A DNA stretch of 37,503 nt from an uncultured Faecalibacterium sp. (GCA_934501115.1 CAKSTO010000021.1:1-37503), one strand, 5' to 3'; numbered from the stretch's first letter, positions 23,619 to 32,194 are shown. The notes: generated by a model from the letters alone, not told the origin. A program made the numbers and translations.

Positions 23619-25244
23619 TGCAAAAAAGGGCACTGATTGCAATGCAATACAGCGCCCTACATCATCGGACATGGAAAACACCGACCGTGCAAAAACCGTG
23701 CAGAAACCGTGCAGCCATGGCTTACAAAACAAAAAAGCCATGAAATCTTTCGATTTCACGGCATTTTCTGGTGCAGTAAAGCAATCCAAATCCGAACCAT
23801 TTCCCTCGGATGCAACTTCTGTCGCTTCTCCAAAAGTCACGGTCTGTGTGCCTTCTTTATAATTGAAAGTTATCAAAACCCTATCATCATACAGGTAAAT
23901 CGCATTGATGAACGTATCCACCAGTGCCTGCCGCTGGTCTTTCAGGCTCATGTCCAGCTTGCGGAACCGCAGCAACCAAAACCTGATAAACTCTTCGGTC
24001 ACTTTCGGCTTTGCCAGTTTTTCCTCCGCAATGCGGGCTTCAAGCTCACGCTTGGTTTCTTCCAGCTGCTCCAACCGCTCCTTGGTGGAACTGGTCAGGA
24101 TTCCGGCCTGAATCGCATTCAGCATATTCTGGATACCGGATTCCGCATCCCGGAGCTGCTTCTCATAAAGGGGAATATTGGTGTTTTCCTTATTTTGCAG
24201 TTCCATCACTTTGGCGATGATGGATTCCATGGCGGCATCGTCCTTGACAAGCTGCATGGTCTGGTTGACCACCAGATCTTCCAGCCACTGTTTACGGACG
24301 GTCTTTTTCTTGCAGCCTTTATGCTTTTTGGCAGTGGCGCATTTATAATAACGGTGGACTTCTCCCGTCCGACTCGTACCGCTTTCGCCAAACATCAGCG
24401 CCCCACAGTAGCCGCAGAACAGCTTGGTGGTGAGCAGGTAGTCATCCTCTGCCTTTCTACGGGCAGGGGCTTTCTTGTTTTTGGCGATCTTCTCCTGCAC
24501 ATCCTCAAACAGTTCCAGCGGAATGATGGGCGGGATAGCATCCGGTACGACCACATCCCGGAATTTCAGTTCTCCGATGTACCGCCGGTTCTTGAGCATA
24601 TGTTCGACGCTGTTATAAGTAAATGCACCGCCCACCGGGTTCTTGATGCCGTTTTCATTCAGCCAGTCCCGGATCTCCTTCATGGTGGAGCCTTCATTGT
24701 ACTTCTTGAACGATTCCACCACGAAAGGAGAGGTGAGCGGGTCAATGTGGAACTTCCGCTCAGAATCCAGCGTGTAGCCAAAGGTTCCACGACCACCGTT
24801 GCAGCGGCCTTTCAGGATGTTCTCGGTCTGTCCACGCACGACCTTTTCGGCAAGGTCAGCGGAGTAGTATTCCGCATAGCCCTCCAGCACCGATTCCAGA
24901 ATGATGCCCTCCGGTCCCTCGGAGATGATCTCGGTGGCAGACATGAGCTTGACACCGTTCTTCTTCAGCTGGGTCTTGTACCGGGCACTGTCGTAGCGGT
25001 TCCGGGCAAAGCGGTCCAGCTTCCAGACCAGAACGATATCAAACAGCTTTTTGTCGCTGTCTTTTATCATCTGTTGAAACTCCGGGCGGTTGTCCGTCTT
25101 GGCAGAGATGGCGCGGTCAATGTAATGCTTGACGATGGTGATGCCGTTCTTCTCCGCATAGGCAGTGCATTCCCGAATCTGACCTTCGATAGATTCTTCA
25201 CGCTGGTTGTCCGATGAATAGCGGGCGTAGATCACGGCGGTCAT
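23601..25244 (-). CDS. Large serine recombinase (site-specific integrase)
   Basis: A 547-aa DNA recombinase. The N-terminal resolvase domain has YARYSSDNQ (catalytic serine S10) and KLDRFARNRYD. The central recombinase domain has GSTM.EIRDWLNENGI-like sequence. A zinc-ribbon is seen as CGYCGALMFG with a later CATAKKHKGC pair, and a long coiled coil follows (EKQLRDAESG onward). The ATG at 25244 is best placed after GAGGTG; a GTG at 25253 overlaps that site. The homologous protein seems to end near 23730. The last 35-40 residues are translated from the 11-bp repeats and from the antisense of the integrase end, suggesting the normal stop was lost at a junction. It may have inserted its own small element next to the island; no partner att site is visible. 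Confidence 0.88.
   Translation of the reverse strand: MTAVIYARYSSDNQREESIEGQIRECTAYAEKNGITIVKHYIDRAISAKTDNRPEFQQMIKDSDKKLFDIVLVWKLDRFARNRYDSARYKTQLKKNGVKLMSATEIISEGPEGIILESVLEGYAEYYSADLAEKVVRGQTENILKGRCNGGRGTFGYTLDSERKFHIDPLTSPFVVESFKKYNEGSTMKEIRDWLNENGIKNPVGGAFTYNSVEHMLKNRRYIGELKFRDVVVPDAIPPIIPLELFEDVQEKIAKNKKAPARRKAEDDYLLTTKLFCGYCGALMFGESGTSRTGEVHRYYKCATAKKHKGCKKKTVRKQWLEDLVVNQTMQLVKDDAAMESIIAKVMELQNKENTNIPLYEKQLRDAESGIQNMLNAIQAGILTSSTKERLEQLEETKRELEARIAEEKLAKPKVTEEFIRFWLLRFRKLDMSLKDQRQALVDTFINAIYLYDDRVLITFNYKEGTQTVTFGEATEVASEGNGSDLDCFTAPENAVKSKDFMAFLFCKPWLHGFCTVFARSVFSMSDDVGRCIALQSVPFFASGEQG
23636..23648. repeat. ATTGCAATGCAAT palindrome
   Basis: A 6-bp palindrome around a single A, within the short space after the integrase stop. 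It is flanked by AGGGC (23627-23631) and GCCCT (23653-23657), so a longer weak hairpin is possible. It could be a recombinase site or a weak terminator of the integrase fragment. Confidence 0.4.
23684..23716 (+). repeat. Three 11-bp tandem repeats at the right end of the island
   Basis: ACCGTGCA followed by a variable triplet occurs three times in tandem with 11-bp period (CCGTGCA at 23685, 23696 and 23707). The last two units are part of the 21-bp segment identical to 216-236. They probably represent integrase arm sites at the opposite end of the element. They also lie inside the 3' end of the convergent serine recombinase frame. Confidence 0.65.
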
Positions 25245-25532
25245 GGCAGACACCTCACTTTACACATCATTGAACGGTAATACGTTCATCAAAGCAATGT
25301 TTCGTATAATGTATATACCACAATTTGAAAAAGAATGCAAGAGAAAATTTATATTGAAAGACCATTCCGTGATATGGAATAGCAATTCAGCTTATTATCG
25401 CAAGTCGAGAAATTAGTGCAACATTCAAACAGCATATTTGCAATATGCAATTCAACGCTGTTGTTGCATAAAAAAGTTGAATTGCTATAAAGGCATATCG
25501 GGTACTTCCTCAAATTCTCAAATGCGTTCTAT
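25245..25532. other. AT-rich gene-free region with nested inverted repeats
   Basis: No gene is seen. The region carries an 11-bp perfect inverted repeat (25379-25389 with 25478-25488) that encloses a 7-bp hairpin, arms GCATATT and AATATGC (25432-25448). ATTCC..GGAAT lies just outside it, and AACAG/CTGTT-like short repeats lie within. Base composition is far more AT-rich than the flanking genes. It holds the serine recombinase promoter and perhaps that enzyme's attachment site. Confidence 0.6.
25379..25488. repeat. Long-range inverted repeat with inner hairpin
   Basis: Perfect outer arms ATAGCAATTCA and TGAATTGCTAT, 88 bp apart, with the 17-bp hairpin at 25432-25448 between them. It may be a recombinase attachment region, a relic of a small mobile element, or a structured RNA. 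Confidence 0.6.
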
Positions 25533-25577
25533 GCAAAAAACGGCTGCCCAAGCGAAGGAAAGGCAGCCGTTTTTTGC
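25533..25577. terminator. Strong bidirectional terminator
   Basis: A perfect 16-bp stem (25533-25548 with 25562-25577) with A-run on one arm and T-run on the other, so it works in both directions. It ends the minus-strand glycan operon 44 bp downstream of its last stop and insulates it from the recombinase region. Confidence 0.92.
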
Positions 25578-25621
25578 AGAATGGAGATATGCTGTTTTAT
25601 GATGAAGAAGCAGAAAATGTC

Positions 25622-26392
25622 TCAACCGTTCTCCCGCTTGGCCTGGATCTGTTCTTCCAGATGCAGGCTTTTTTCAATGGGGGCATACACTGCCAGCATC
25701 GCCAGCAAGTTGGGCAGCCACAGCCCGGTGAGCAGGAAAATAAAGGCGCAGCGTGGGATGACGGCTGCCATCAGCAGCCAGTACCCCAGCTGGAATGCCG
25801 CCGAAAGGGCGGTGCGGGGCAGAAAGCCCAGCAGCATCCGCACGCAGTTGGAAAGCTTTTTGCTGACCGGGGCGTCGAACAGAGCGTTCTGCATCCAGTA
25901 GTAGCTGCCCAGTGTCAGCAGCAGCACCATGTCCAGCACCAGCACCAGCGCAAAGCCCGCCGAGACCGTTGTCATTTGCGGCAGCACAAAGGCGGCATAG
26001 GCCACCAGTGTCCACAGCAGGGTGAACACTATGCCGGGCACAAGGCTGCTTTTAAAGTTCTGCTTCCACACCCGCTTGTAGGTGTGCCACCAGAAGCCCG
26101 GCTCATCCCGCAAGGCACGCAGGATGGTATCGTACAGGCAGGTCAATGCCGAGCCTACCAGCCACCCAGCGGCAGCCGCTGCCAGCAGGCACAGGGGCAG
26201 GCTGCCCAGCCAGAGGGCAATGCCTGCCAGAATTGCTGCCGGGGCGCAGGCCAGCAGCGCCAGCGCCCCGGACAGGAAAATGCCGTCCAAGTCCCGGCTC
26301 AGGATCTCCCAAAGCCGTGCCGCGCCCTTTTTGCGGGGCGCATCCGGGCTGATGCCCGCACCCTCCGGCATATATTCCCGACCAAACAGCAT
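25622..26392 (-). CDS. YesL-like (DUF624) membrane protein
   Basis: A 256-aa membrane protein with five or six hydrophobic helices (about 38-60, 63-90, 115-140, 143-165, 195-218, 218-240). The RALRDEPGFWWHTYKRVWKQ stretch, a helix-loop with Trp and basic residues, is typical of the YesL/DUF624 family. Members sit beside YesM/YesN two-component systems and pectin or other sugar ABC transporters in Bacillus and clostridia; their biochemical role is not established. AGAGGTG lies before ATG 26392. It is the third gene of the minus-strand operon after the esterase and the polygalacturonase. Confidence 0.78.
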   Translation of the reverse strand: MLFGREYMPEGAGISPDAPRKKGAARLWEILSRDLDGIFLSGALALLACAPAAILAGIALWLGSLPLCLLAAAAAGWLVGSALTCLYDTILRALRDEPGFWWHTYKRVWKQNFKSSLVPGIVFTLLWTLVAYAAFVLPQMTTVSAGFALVLVLDMVLLLTLGSYYWMQNALFDAPVSKKLSNCVRMLLGFLPRTALSAAFQLGYWLLMAAVIPRCAFIFLLTGLWLPNLLAMLAVYAPIEKSLHLEEQIQAKRENG

Positions 26393-26482
26393 GTTCGTTC
26401 ACCTCTCTATGGCTCTATTGTAGCATGGAAAGCCCAAAAGCGGTTGCAGAAAAGCGACTGCTTTCCTGAAGAAATCCGGCAT

Positions 26483-28012
26483 TTATTCCAGCTGTGTGCC
26501 GCTTTGCACCGTGACGTTCTCAAAGCTGACGTTCCGGCAATGCTGCATCTGAATGTTCTGGGCGGGGCCATTGTTATCCTCCAGCACCACATCCTTGAAC
26601 CGGACGTTCTGCACCTCATACCCCGGCACATCAAAGCCGCACAGCTCAATGGCGGGGCAGGTGTGCCACTGATGGTCGTGGTCGATGCAGCGCCCCAGCA
26701 GGGTCACCCGCTCATAGCGGAAGTTTTCCAGCACCGGGGGCACCGGGGAGCCGATGCCATCGTCGTTGTAGCCCACGGAATGCACCATGATGTGGGAGAG
26801 GGTACAATCCCGAACCTCCACATCCCGGACGTAGCCGCCCCGCTTTTTCGTCGCCTTGATCTCCAGCCCGGAGGTGGACACTGCCATGTCGCAGTCCCAG
26901 ATCTTTACATCCTCCACGCCGCCGCTCATCTCGCTGCCGATGCAGATGCCGTGCCCAAAACCACTGTGGCAGTCGAACACCCGGATGTGCTTGGTGGGGC
27001 GGTGGATGGCATTGCCCTCCGGGTTCTTGCCGGACTTGATGGCCACCGCATCGTCACCGGTGCAGAACTCACAGGCGAACAGGGTGCAGTGGGTGGAGGA
27101 ATCCGGATCCCAGCCGTCGCCGTTCCACACACCGTCCGACTTGATGGTGCAGTGGTCGGTCACGATCTGGTCGGAGTAGATCATGTGCAGGTTCCAGCTG
27201 GCACCGTTGGCAAAGGTCAGCCCTTCCATCCAGATGTTCCGGCAGTTGCTCATGTTGACCAGCCGGGGGCGGACACGCCCCGGAATGGTATCGGCGTTTT
27301 CGCAGGTAGACACAAGGTCTGCATTCTTGGCGAGGTATTCTTTCAGTCGTTCCCGTTCGCTTTCGATGATGCGGCTGGCCAGCAGCTTGCCACCGGATGC
27401 AATGGTGCCCTTGCCCCGCAGGATGACGTTTTCACAGTTCGGCCCGGCCGTATAGTCGAGGGTGCCGAGGTTCAGCAGACTGCTGTAACACTCCATCTCC
27501 GTGCCCTCAAAGCGGCTGTGGATGCGGGGCAGGTAGTTCTCCGGGTCTGCAGTTCCCTGCAAAACAGCACCTTCGTCCAGATACAGTTCCAGATTGCTGT
27601 GGAGCCGCAGCGCTCCGGTCATATACACGCCCGCGGGGAAATAAACGCACTGGCTCTCCCCGCAGTCATCGATGGCCTTTTGCAGGGCAGCGGTGTTCAT
27701 GGTCTCGCCATCGCCCACCGCAAAATACGGTGCGGCGGTCACATTCAGACGGTGCTTGGTAGGAGTGGTGCGAACGGTCAGTTCCCCGATACTTCCGCTC
27801 CGCCACTGGACGAAGAGGGTGTAGGAGGTTTCCGGGTGCAGGCCCTCCAACGTGCAGTGGGTCTTTTCCGTGCGGGCTGCAGTTACATCATCCAGCAGGA
27901 CAGTATAATTCTCCACCGCGCCTGCCACGGCAGGCTTGTCCCAGAACAGGGTAATGGTGGTGTCGGCACAACAGGCAGTCAGGCCATTCTGCGAGAAATA
28001 ATGGTTTGGCAT
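26483..28012 (-). CDS. GH28 polygalacturonase-type glycoside hydrolase
   Basis: A 509-aa enzyme for alpha-galacturonide bonds in pectin or rhamnogalacturonan. A fibronectin III-like domain occupies about 10-88, then the right-handed beta-helix. GH28 signatures: NGDGWDP (297-303, D302), TGDDAVAIKSG (D320 and D321) and FGHGICIGSE (H354). There is no signal peptide, so it probably acts in the cytoplasm on imported oligosaccharides, most likely in exo mode. The ATG at 28012 follows AAGGAG, only 9 bp after the esterase stop. The architecture, with N-terminal Fn3-like domain, resembles exo-polygalacturonosidases. Confidence 0.92.
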   Translation of the reverse strand: MPNHYFSQNGLTACCADTTITLFWDKPAVAGAVENYTVLLDDVTAARTEKTHCTLEGLHPETSYTLFVQWRSGSIGELTVRTTPTKHRLNVTAAPYFAVGDGETMNTAALQKAIDDCGESQCVYFPAGVYMTGALRLHSNLELYLDEGAVLQGTADPENYLPRIHSRFEGTEMECYSSLLNLGTLDYTAGPNCENVILRGKGTIASGGKLLASRIIESERERLKEYLAKNADLVSTCENADTIPGRVRPRLVNMSNCRNIWMEGLTFANGASWNLHMIYSDQIVTDHCTIKSDGVWNGDGWDPDSSTHCTLFACEFCTGDDAVAIKSGKNPEGNAIHRPTKHIRVFDCHSGFGHGICIGSEMSGGVEDVKIWDCDMAVSTSGLEIKATKKRGGYVRDVEVRDCTLSHIMVHSVGYNDDGIGSPVPPVLENFRYERVTLLGRCIDHDHQWHTCPAIELCGFDVPGYEVQNVRFKDVVLEDNNGPAQNIQMQHCRNVSFENVTVQSGTQLE

Positions 28013-28021
28013 AAAAACTCC

Positions 28022-28762
28022 TTATTGCAAACTTTTATAAGCTTCCAGATACCGCAAGCCCAGCGTCCGCAGGCTCTCGGTGGTAAAGTGCAGGCCGTCT
28101 GGGCGGGCGGCAAGCCCTGCGGCGGAGACCACCGCGCAGTTTGGCAGCTGGGCGGCCAGCGCGGGTAGGCGGCAGTTGAATTCTTTCAACAGTTCCGCCG
28201 GGGTGCCGTGGAAACCATGTTCCGGGTAGCCCAGTTCACCAACCACGATGGGCAAATCGCCCAGTTCTTCCCGGAACGCCCGCATAGTGCGCAAGAACTG
28301 CTCCGGGTAGGCTTCCAGCTGCTCCGGGGCAAGGCAGTCGCTCTCGCCCTGATGCCATAAAATTGCGGTCAGCGCAGAGGTGCGCATAGCCAGCTTTGCC
28401 TGAAAGACTGCGTGGTCAAACAGCACCTCGCCCGGCTGCCACTGACTGATGCGGGTACCGCCGTCTGCGCAGGGGATGAGGCCGATCTTTGCTCCAGTTT
28501 CTTTTTGCAGCTGCGCGGCAAAGCTTGCGGCAAGGTTTGCGCCGCTGCGGGGAACTGCACCCTCCACCACCGCACGGTCTACGTTGATGGGCTCACTCAT
28601 GGGCTGCCAGCGCCCCATGCGCAGCATGAAGCAATCCGGGGCGGTGATGGCATTCTCCGGGGTCAGATCGCCCCGCCCTGCCATGTTGGACTGTCCCACC
28701 AGTAAAAACGAGCGGATGCCCTGCGCTGCCTTGTGCAGACCATCGTTGATCCATAGTGCCAT
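28022..28762 (-). CDS. SGNH-type carbohydrate acetylesterase (sialate O-acetylesterase/CE6-like)
   Basis: A 246-aa serine esterase. LLVGQSNMAGRG holds the nucleophile (S25), ILWHQGESD is the second family block, and the C-terminal DGLHF gives the Asp/His pair (D222, H225). Such enzymes remove acetyl groups from plant polysaccharides. With a polygalacturonase 9 bp downstream, acetylated pectin oligosaccharides are the likely substrate. There is no signal peptide, so it is intracellular. AGGAGG lies before ATG 28762; it is the first gene of the operon. Confidence 0.85.
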   Translation of the reverse strand: MALWINDGLHKAAQGIRSFLLVGQSNMAGRGDLTPENAITAPDCFMLRMGRWQPMSEPINVDRAVVEGAVPRSGANLAASFAAQLQKETGAKIGLIPCADGGTRISQWQPGEVLFDHAVFQAKLAMRTSALTAILWHQGESDCLAPEQLEAYPEQFLRTMRAFREELGDLPIVVGELGYPEHGFHGTPAELLKEFNCRLPALAAQLPNCAVVSAAGLAARPDGLHFTTESLRTLGLRYLEAYKSLQ

Positions 28763-28793
28763 AATAAAACGCCTCCTGCGTGTTTTTTACCCC

Positions 28794-28834
28794 AGTATAG
28801 CACAAAAGCAGCCGACATTCACGAACGGCTGCTT
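28794..28834 (-). promoter_or_regulatory. Promoter of esterase operon with overlapping inverted repeat
   Basis: On the minus strand a TATACT -10 box (28794-28799) lies 31 bp before the esterase start. Upstream of it a 9-bp perfect inverted repeat, AAGCAGCCG and CGGCTGCTT (28806-28814 and 28826-28834), spans the spacer and -35 position. The placement suits an operator; a terminator-like hairpin from upstream transcription is the alternative. Confidence 0.5.
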
Positions 28835-29047
28835 CTATGCTGTGAAAATGATGAAGAAGGAGAAAACCAAGCAAAAAAGTCTTGGGAGGAAGGTTCCGCA
28901 CTCCGGCCAGAACTCAGTGGCAGTTGGGTCTGACGGGAGCTGCACGATGCGGAGTTCCTGTAACCGTAGAATAGCACATTTTTTTATTTCCTGCCTGTAC
29001 AAATCCGGCATTCTTCTTGAAGCAGGGCGACATTTTGGAACCGAGAC
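28835..29047. other. Intergenic region between divergent glycan operons
   Basis: No gene is seen. The stretch holds weak partial repeats such as GTTCCGCACTCC and a later GCGGAGTTCC in inverted orientation (about 28892 and 28951). Short open frames lack ribosome binding sites. With the flanking promoters, the full divergent gap is 28763-29109. Confidence 0.5.
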
Positions 29048-29076
29048 TTGAAAATTAAAATAAGGTATATTATTCT
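29048..29076 (+). promoter_or_regulatory. Sigma-A type promoter of the response regulator gene
   Basis: TTGAAA (29048-29053), 17-bp spacer, TATTCT (29071-29076), 33 bp before the start codon. Confidence 0.65.
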
Positions 29077-29109
29077 AGGGGCAAAGGAGAATGAGAAGGA
29101 GGGATCCGT

Positions 29110-30573
29110 TTGCATACGCTGTTGATCGTGGACGATGAGGAAATCGAGCGCGAGGGTATGGCGCAGTTCATCCCGTGGGAAACTTATGATATGAAAGTGG
29201 TGACCACGGCGCGGAACGGCACCGAGGGCCTTGAAAAAATTGCAAAATACAAGCCCGACCTTGCCATTGTGGATATCAAGATGCCAGTGATGAACGGCAT
29301 TGAGATGATCCGCAAGGCAAAGGAGCAGTACCCGGACATGACCTTTGTGGTACTTTCCGGCTATGGCGACTACGAGTTTACCAGTCAGGCCATGGAGCTG
29401 GGGGTGCGGCACTATATCCTGAAGCCCTGCGATGAGGGCAAGATGATCCCGGTGCTGAACAAGGCGATTGCGGAGCTGGAAGAAACCCGCGCCCAGAACG
29501 CCCGCTCCGAAAAAGTGGAAGCGGAAGCCCGGCTACTCAAGCCCTACGCCCGGGAGCAGCTGTTCCGCGACCTGTTGCAGGGGCGTGCGCTGCCGCAGGG
29601 CAGCAGCACCCGGCAGCTGCTGGATGAGCTGGGCGGCGAGGGGCGCAGCGTTTTGCTGCTGGACTTCCGGCTCAAGTGCGGGTTCGACTCGCTGGAGCGG
29701 TATGTGGTGGGCAATATGCTGGGGGATCTTTTGCCGGACGGCACCCTGCTGATGACCACCGGCATCGACCGGGATGTGCTGGTGCTGGCCGACGCCGCCG
29801 CAGAGCCCAGCCTTGAAAGCGCGGTGCAGGTGCTGAAAAAGGAGTTCAAGCGGTTTGAGACCGTGAATATGCTCTCGGCCGCCAGCCGCACCGGCACATT
29901 GGAAGAGCTCGCCACCCTGTTCCAGCAGGTGCAGGAGCTTTTGCAGCTGAACCCGGACGAGAACGAGACCGCCCTGCTGCGCCCCAGCCAGAATGCTGCC
30001 CTGCCGGAAACGGTGAACGAAATTTTTGATATCCGCGCTCTGCAGCAGGCGGGCAGCTACGAGGAGCTGCTGCGGGAATTGGCCCTCGCCTTTGCCCGGA
30101 TGGAGGCAAAAAACTACCGTCCCCGGCAGCGGGCGCAGCTGTGTGAGCTAGCGTGGAAGCTGCTGTTTGAGGGCAAGACCCCGCCGGAGGATGCGCTGTC
30201 GGCTTGGGCAGATGCCCTGACCGCCGCATGGAGTCTGCCGCAGCCGGATGCCCGCAGCCGCGAGATCTTTCTTGCCATTTACGAAAACCTCTCCGACCCA
30301 GATTTCAGTTTGCAGACCATTGCGCAGCAGCGGCTGTTCATGAGCGAGGACCACTTGCGGCGCATCTTCTCCCAGATGACCGGCGAGCGTTTTTCGGCTT
30401 ATCTGGAGCACGCCCGCATCACGCAGGCGCAGCGGCTTTTGGAATTCCAGCCGGATATGAAAATCAGCCGCTTGGCAGAGCTGGTGGGCTACCCGCTGGA
30501 CGGGCAGTATTTTTCCAAGGTATTCCGCAAAATTTGCGGCGTAACGCCCACGGAATATAGAAACAAGTGTTAA
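29110..30573 (+). CDS. YesN-like response regulator (REC + AraC HTH)
   Basis: A 487-aa transcription factor. The receiver domain (1-120) has the acidic pair D8-D9, phospho-acceptor D55 in LAIVDIKMP, S83 in VLSGYGDYEF and K105. A variable linker of about 250 residues follows, then an AraC-type double helix-turn-helix (about 380-487), ending VFRKICGVTPTEYRN, the family's final motif. The start is TTG at 29110 after AAGGAGGG. It is transcribed away from the esterase-GH28-YesL operon and upstream of the transporter genes; the cognate YesM-like kinase is probably the gene at 36257. It is expected to activate the glycan genes on sensing oligosaccharides. Confidence 0.92.
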   Translation: MHTLLIVDDEEIEREGMAQFIPWETYDMKVVTTARNGTEGLEKIAKYKPDLAIVDIKMPVMNGIEMIRKAKEQYPDMTFVVLSGYGDYEFTSQAMELGVRHYILKPCDEGKMIPVLNKAIAELEETRAQNARSEKVEAEARLLKPYAREQLFRDLLQGRALPQGSSTRQLLDELGGEGRSVLLLDFRLKCGFDSLERYVVGNMLGDLLPDGTLLMTTGIDRDVLVLADAAAEPSLESAVQVLKKEFKRFETVNMLSAASRTGTLEELATLFQQVQELLQLNPDENETALLRPSQNAALPETVNEIFDIRALQQAGSYEELLRELALAFARMEAKNYRPRQRAQLCELAWKLLFEGKTPPEDALSAWADALTAAWSLPQPDARSREIFLAIYENLSDPDFSLQTIAQQRLFMSEDHLRRIFSQMTGERFSAYLEHARITQAQRLLEFQPDMKISRLAELVGYPLDGQYFSKVFRKICGVTPTEYRNKC

Positions 30574-30673
30574 CTCCCCCAGTCACCTACGGTGACAGCC
30601 CCCTCACAGAGGGGGCCTTTTTGCCTCCCTCGATGAGGGAGGTGGCATCGCGCCAGCGATGACGGAAGGAGTT
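30572..30673. repeat. MITE-like palindromic repeat with four hairpins
   Basis: The ends are imperfect inverted repeats (AACTCCcccaGTCA and its complement at 30660-30673). Inside are four perfect hairpins: 30582-30596, 30598-30616 (followed by CTTTTT), 30624-30642 and 30646-30661. It starts at the stop codon of the response regulator gene; the second hairpin probably serves as its terminator. A related element lies at 34087-34212. Confidence 0.7.
30598..30622 (+). terminator. Terminator of response regulator gene within the repeat
   Basis: An 8-bp perfect stem (30598-30605 with 30609-30616), ACA loop and CTTTTT tail, 24 bp after the stop. Confidence 0.7.
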
Positions 30674-30833
30674 TTCAAACCTCAAATGTCGGTTTTTTCC
30701 AAGAGAAAGACCGGCATTTTCCATTTTGTTTTTGAAAAAAAGCGATACAATAAAGTCAGAAAAAGGGTGCGCACAGACCGGGAGCGACGGCTCCACATCA
30801 CAAAAACACGAAGGAAAAATGGAGGAAATTCTT

Positions 30834-32183
30834 ATGAAGATCTCTCGTAGAAGCTTTCTGAAGGTTGCCGGTGCTGCCGGCATGGCCGGTGCTCTTGCTG
30901 CCTGCGGCGGCGCTTCCAGCTCCACCGCTGCTTCTTCCGCTGCTGCATCCGGCAGCGCATCTGCCGCAAACGGCGATGTGACCATCCGCATGACCTGGTG
31001 GGGCGGCCAGACCCGTCACGACCTGACCCAGAAGGTTCTGGACAAGTACACCGAGCTGAACCCCCACGTCCACTTCGAGACCACCCCCTCCGGCTGGGAC
31101 GGCTACTTTGAGAAGCTGGCTACCGACACCGCTACCGGCGGCATGGCCGATATCGTCCAGATGGACTATATGTACATCTCCACCTACGCAAAGAACGGCT
31201 CTCTGGCAGACCTGTCCTCCTATGCCTCCGACGGCACGCTGGATATCTCCAACGTGGACGACGCACTGGCAGAGGCCGGTACCATCGACGGCAAGATGGT
31301 GGGCATCCCCCTGTCCACCTCTCTGGTGTCCTTCATCTACAACCCCGCCGTGCTGGAAGAGGCCGGTGTGGAGGCTCCCAAGAACGGCTGGACCTGGGAC
31401 GACTTCGTTTCCATCTGCAAGACCGTGAAGGAAAAGACCGGCAAATACGGCTTCGGCGGCTCTGCCTTTATTGATACGAACCTGCTGAACTACTGGGTGC
31501 GTGAGTACGGCGTTTCCCTGTTCGCAGAGGACAACAAGAGCCTTGGTTTTGACGATGTGCAGATCCTAACCGATTACTTCCAGCTATGGAAGGACCTGAT
31601 CGATGCAGGTGCAGCCCCCAACCCCGATGAGTACGAGCAGATCGCTACTCTGGGCAACGATGCAAGCCCTGTCATCACCGGTGACGCTGCTTTCCACCAG
31701 TCCTGGAACAACTTCGGCACCATCGGCGCAAACGCCGGCAACGACACGCTGGAGCTGCTGGTTCCCCCTGTGAAGAAGGCCGGTGAGAAGGCCTTGTGGT
31801 ATAAGCCCGGTATGTTCTTCTCCGTCTCCGCCACCTCCAAGGTGCAGGCTGAGGCTGCCGCCTTCATCAGCTGGTTCCTGAACAGCGATGAGGCCAACGA
31901 CATCATGCTGGGCGAGCGCGGAACTCCCTCTGCAAGCAACGCCCGTGACCACCTGACCAGCGCCGGTGCTCTGACCGAGAAGCAGGTCGAGATGTTCGAC
32001 TTTGTTTCCGATGCAGCCGATTACTGCGGCAGCACCCCCGCTCCGGACCCCTCCGGCATCTCCGAGGTCAACACCCAGTTCAAGGATATCGCTTACAGCG
32101 TGTTCTACGGTCAGGCTACCCCTGCCGAGGCTGCACAGACCTTCTTTGATACGGCCAACAGCATCCTCGCTTCCAACAACTAA
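30834..32183 (+). CDS. ABC transporter sugar-binding lipoprotein (family 1 type)
   Basis: A 449-aa extracellular solute-binding protein for import of sugars or oligosaccharides. The N-terminus has a lipoprotein signal with lipobox LAAC (C24) and also an RRSFLK twin-arginine-like motif (5-10), then a Ser/Ala-rich linker. The mature protein begins with the typical VTIRMTWWGGQTRHDL strand and has PKNGWTWDDF, the family hinge pattern. It resembles YesO-type pectin-oligosaccharide binders. The ATG at 30834 follows GGAGG. Codon use is strongly biased to a few C- or G-ending codons, as in highly expressed genes. A terminator-like hairpin separates it from the permeases. Confidence 0.9.
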   Translation: MKISRRSFLKVAGAAGMAGALAACGGASSSTAASSAAASGSASAANGDVTIRMTWWGGQTRHDLTQKVLDKYTELNPHVHFETTPSGWDGYFEKLATDTATGGMADIVQMDYMYISTYAKNGSLADLSSYASDGTLDISNVDDALAEAGTIDGKMVGIPLSTSLVSFIYNPAVLEEAGVEAPKNGWTWDDFVSICKTVKEKTGKYGFGGSAFIDTNLLNYWVREYGVSLFAEDNKSLGFDDVQILTDYFQLWKDLIDAGAAPNPDEYEQIATLGNDASPVITGDAAFHQSWNNFGTIGANAGNDTLELLVPPVKKAGEKALWYKPGMFFSVSATSKVQAEAAAFISWFLNSDEANDIMLGERGTPSASNARDHLTSAGALTEKQVEMFDFVSDAADYCGSTPAPDPSGISEVNTQFKDIAYSVFYGQATPAEAAQTFFDTANSILASNN

Positions 32184-32194
32184 TTGATCTGTGC

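Noticed and set aside
25574..28168. 864-codon plus-strand open frame across the YesL-like, GH28 and esterase genes
   Set aside because: It spans three minus-strand genes with recognisable motifs and has no start signal; an antisense artefact of high GC.
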